In this document: positions 62,229 through 64,000 of the stretch, one piece after another
Layout of the letters: every line of letters begins with the position of its first letter
Position numbering within the stretch: position 1 is the first letter of the stretch
NCBI RefSeq assembly: GCF_004923315.1
Contig: NZ_CP039642.1
Span: 372,001-436,000, forward strand
DNA length: 64,000 bases
Direction of reading: 5' to 3'
Source: Azospirillum sp. TSA2s
GTDB taxonomy: Bacteria > Pseudomonadota > Alphaproteobacteria > Azospirillales > Azospirillaceae
Notes under the pieces: generated by a model
The model's input: only the letters and a program-made list of their open reading frames with translations
What the model was told of the DNA's origin: nothing
The model's database searches: none
Position numbers and translations under genes: made by a program

Positions 62229-64000
62229 ATGCCTCACAATAACCTTGATAACTCTGGAAACATGTCAGAAACCACGGCCGCCGATGCTGTGGTCGACGAG
62301 ACGAACAACGATGCGGTCCCGGCAGTCAAATCGCTGCCCCCTGATATCGCGGTCCTGTTCGAGCCTCGCACGCCGCTGCCGGCCGCGTCGCCCGAGGCAC
62401 ACTCCGCCAGCAACGCAGCGGTTCCTCTTCAGGCTGAAGCCGCTCGGAGGATCGGCGAAAGCATCAATGACCTCGCCCGTGTGAACGACGTGGAGGCCGA
62501 GAAGGCTGCGCGTCAACATAAGGACCGGCGCTCCTATCTTGCCGACGCCAAGCTCGCGGCTCTGACCCTGAGTGATATGCTTCAGGAGGGCACGGAAGAG
62601 GAAAAGAAGAAGGCTTACGAGAGCTATGCCAAGGAACGCGGCGTGGCGGCATTGGACAAGGGGTCGATGTATGCAACAGGCAACCTGATCGTCGGCATGC
62701 TGCTACTCGATACCAAGAGCCAGGACCAGCAAACCAAACGCCATGCCTACAACGTGCTGAAGGATTACGGACCGGCGATTAGCGCGGCGATTGCCGCAAT
62801 CAATGCGGTCAAGGGTGAGAGCTGGTTGCCGACCTGTGACGCCGCGAGCTTCGCCGACATCATCAGCATCATCCGCGAACGGGGTGGCCTGAAGAGGCTG
62901 GCCGAGGAAGGGCGACCCAAACCCGTGTCGGGTGCTGACGTCAATATGGCTCCGGAAATAGCTCTCGACCCCAAAGCTCTGGCAGCCCGGCTGACGACGA
63001 AAGCACTGGAGACGATCGATATCGACGCCATTGGCGCTGCGGCCAATTGGCTGGTATCTCGTGACCGTCTGGAAGCGTTTTATGCCCGAGAAGTGGTGGT
63101 TATCCCGCCAGAGATTGCAACGTTTCGCGAAGTGCTGATCCTGGGACAGATGATCAAGACCTACCCGTCTCCTCTGCCGGTTAGGCGCAGCGATGATCCC
63201 AGCACGGCCGAAACACCGATGCAGATGGCACGCCGCCAATTTTACCTGCTGGCTGATGAAACGATTCTCGTAAGCAATCCCCTGATGACGGCGGGGTGCG
63301 TGGTGATTGAGATGGTGTTGCGCTCACCCCTCGTCGGCCAGCCTCGCACCGTGGACTTGTGGTTTCAGCCTGGATCTACGGGGCGGCAAGGGCAAATCCG
63401 GAACGGCAGCATCCGCATGGCAGAGAAGAACATCCTGGATGCGCGCCGGGCCGCCGGCTTCACCATGGCGGTGGCGCCGACCACAAGCGAACCCAATCCA
63501 CCAAAGACCGGGCATTTCCGTCTTCACTTTACCACCGACGTGGCGAAGGAGGGAGAAGACCCGACCTTCAACGTCTTGTTGCGGGCGGCCAGTCGTGGCG
63601 ACCACTGGCAAGAGCCTTGGGCAATCGACCATGACCGTTTCAACCCTACTGTCTCAGGCGCGCTACCTCGAACCAGCGTCAGCAACCTCATCCATGAGGC
63701 GTTCGTCAAGGATGTCGAGCGGCAACGCACCGACCGGGTTCGCCTGACATTCGGCGATGAAGCGGTCGCGGTTGGGGTCGGCACCAAATTCACCAAGCGG
63801 GAAGCGGCGGAAATTCACAGCCCGACCAGCAAAAGAGTCGTCGCAGTGGAGATTCACGCCGACGACTTCATCGGTTTGGCCCGGTCCCTTCAGTCGATCA
63901 CGTTGACATGCGACGTGAAGTTCGAACTCGACCCCGAAGGTTTGCTGATGCTGAAGTTCAACACGGAAGGGGCTGAGCATACGGTCGGCATTCCCCTGAT
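62229..64000 (+). CDS. Unknown protein of the integrated element, 3' end outside the window
   Basis: An open frame of 590 residues that runs past the window end. AAGGAG lies 9 bases before the ATG. The first 75 residues are acidic and low in order (TTAADAVVDETNNDAVPAV). Residues about 75-150 are charged helices with GTEEEKKKAYESYAKERG, then a helical part to about 330, then beta-rich sequence with GQIRNGSIRMAEKNILDARR. The last 60 residues seen, with ADDFIGLARSLQSITLTCD and DPEGLLMLKFNTEGAEHTVG, remind me of the repeated beta-sheet units of sliding clamps, but I cannot assign a family. It follows the integrase gene and is probably an element-encoded accessory gene. Confidence 0.7.
   Translation, partial: MPHNNLDNSGNMSETTAADAVVDETNNDAVPAVKSLPPDIAVLFEPRTPLPAASPEAHSASNAAVPLQAEAARRIGESINDLARVNDVEAEKAARQHKDRRSYLADAKLAALTLSDMLQEGTEEEKKKAYESYAKERGVAALDKGSMYATGNLIVGMLLLDTKSQDQQTKRHAYNVLKDYGPAISAAIAAINAVKGESWLPTCDAASFADIISIIRERGGLKRLAEEGRPKPVSGADVNMAPEIALDPKALAARLTTKALETIDIDAIGAAANWLVSRDRLEAFYAREVVVIPPEIATFREVLILGQMIKTYPSPLPVRRSDDPSTAETPMQMARRQFYLLADETILVSNPLMTAGCVVIEMVLRSPLVGQPRTVDLWFQPGSTGRQGQIRNGSIRMAEKNILDARRAAGFTMAVAPTTSEPNPPKTGHFRLHFTTDVAKEGEDPTFNVLLRAASRGDHWQEPWAIDHDRFNPTVSGALPRTSVSNLIHEAFVKDVERQRTDRVRLTFGDEAVAVGVGTKFTKREAAEIHSPTSKRVVAVEIHADDFIGLARSLQSITLTCDVKFELDPEGLLMLKFNTEGAEHTVGIPL

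Noticed and set aside
61782..62237. Minus-strand frame of 151 codons in the AT-rich gap
   Set aside because: Composition is mixed, no ribosome site, and no recognisable domain; it is opposed to the gene starting at 62229.

Overview
The window is high-GC alphaproteobacterial chromosome. It is most like Azospirillum or a close Rhodospirillales relative, judging from GC-biased codons, the gene order hisG-hisD-UPF0262-phosphatase...infA-maf-RNase G-yacG-tRNA-Phe, the mixed aerobic cobalamin pathway and a chemotaxis operon with extra parts. No rRNA, CRISPR array, IS element or replication origin was seen. Genus is inference; gene identities come from reading the translated proteins.

Layout. 1-9.6 kb: accessory metabolism and regulators (DUF1989 protein, LysR regulator divergent from a VOC protein, a BMP-type ABC ATPase and binding protein without permeases, LysE exporter, DedA protein, IclR regulator, sigma-54 activator). 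9.8-14.8 kb: a complete branched-chain-amino-acid-type (Liv) ABC transporter on the minus strand, with a near-perfect -24/-12 promoter upstream, a strong terminator, and the sigma-54 activator gene beyond it. 15.1-32.2 kb: a cobalamin riboswitch followed by cobalt uptake (cbtB, cbtA) and corrin synthesis (cobW, cobN, cobG, cobH, cobI, cobJ, cobK, cobL, cobE, cobM, cbiD, cobA, cobB, bluB). 32.2-42.4 kb: a ten-gene chemotaxis-type operon on the minus strand (receiver, CheC-like phosphatase, double-tip soluble MCP, triple CheW, CheB, HEAT protein, CheR, receiver, CheA, STAS protein). 42.5-46.4 kb: a very long internally duplicated TPR protein. 46.4-49.9 kb: methionine ABC importer (metNI) with two binding proteins. 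50.5-60.2 kb: housekeeping block, hisG to tRNA-Phe. 60.2-64 kb: start of an integrative element beside tRNA-Phe, with a tyrosine integrase, short arm-site-like repeats and one long unknown protein running off the window.

The most unusual signal is a family of GC-rich palindromic repeats at nine places. They are normally intergenic, but two copies sit in frame inside genes (cobG and the TPR protein) and three more supply C-terminal tails (BluB, CbiD, STAS protein). Three copies carry an extra module that folds as a three-way junction, whose stems are kept by compensatory changes while the three-base loops vary.
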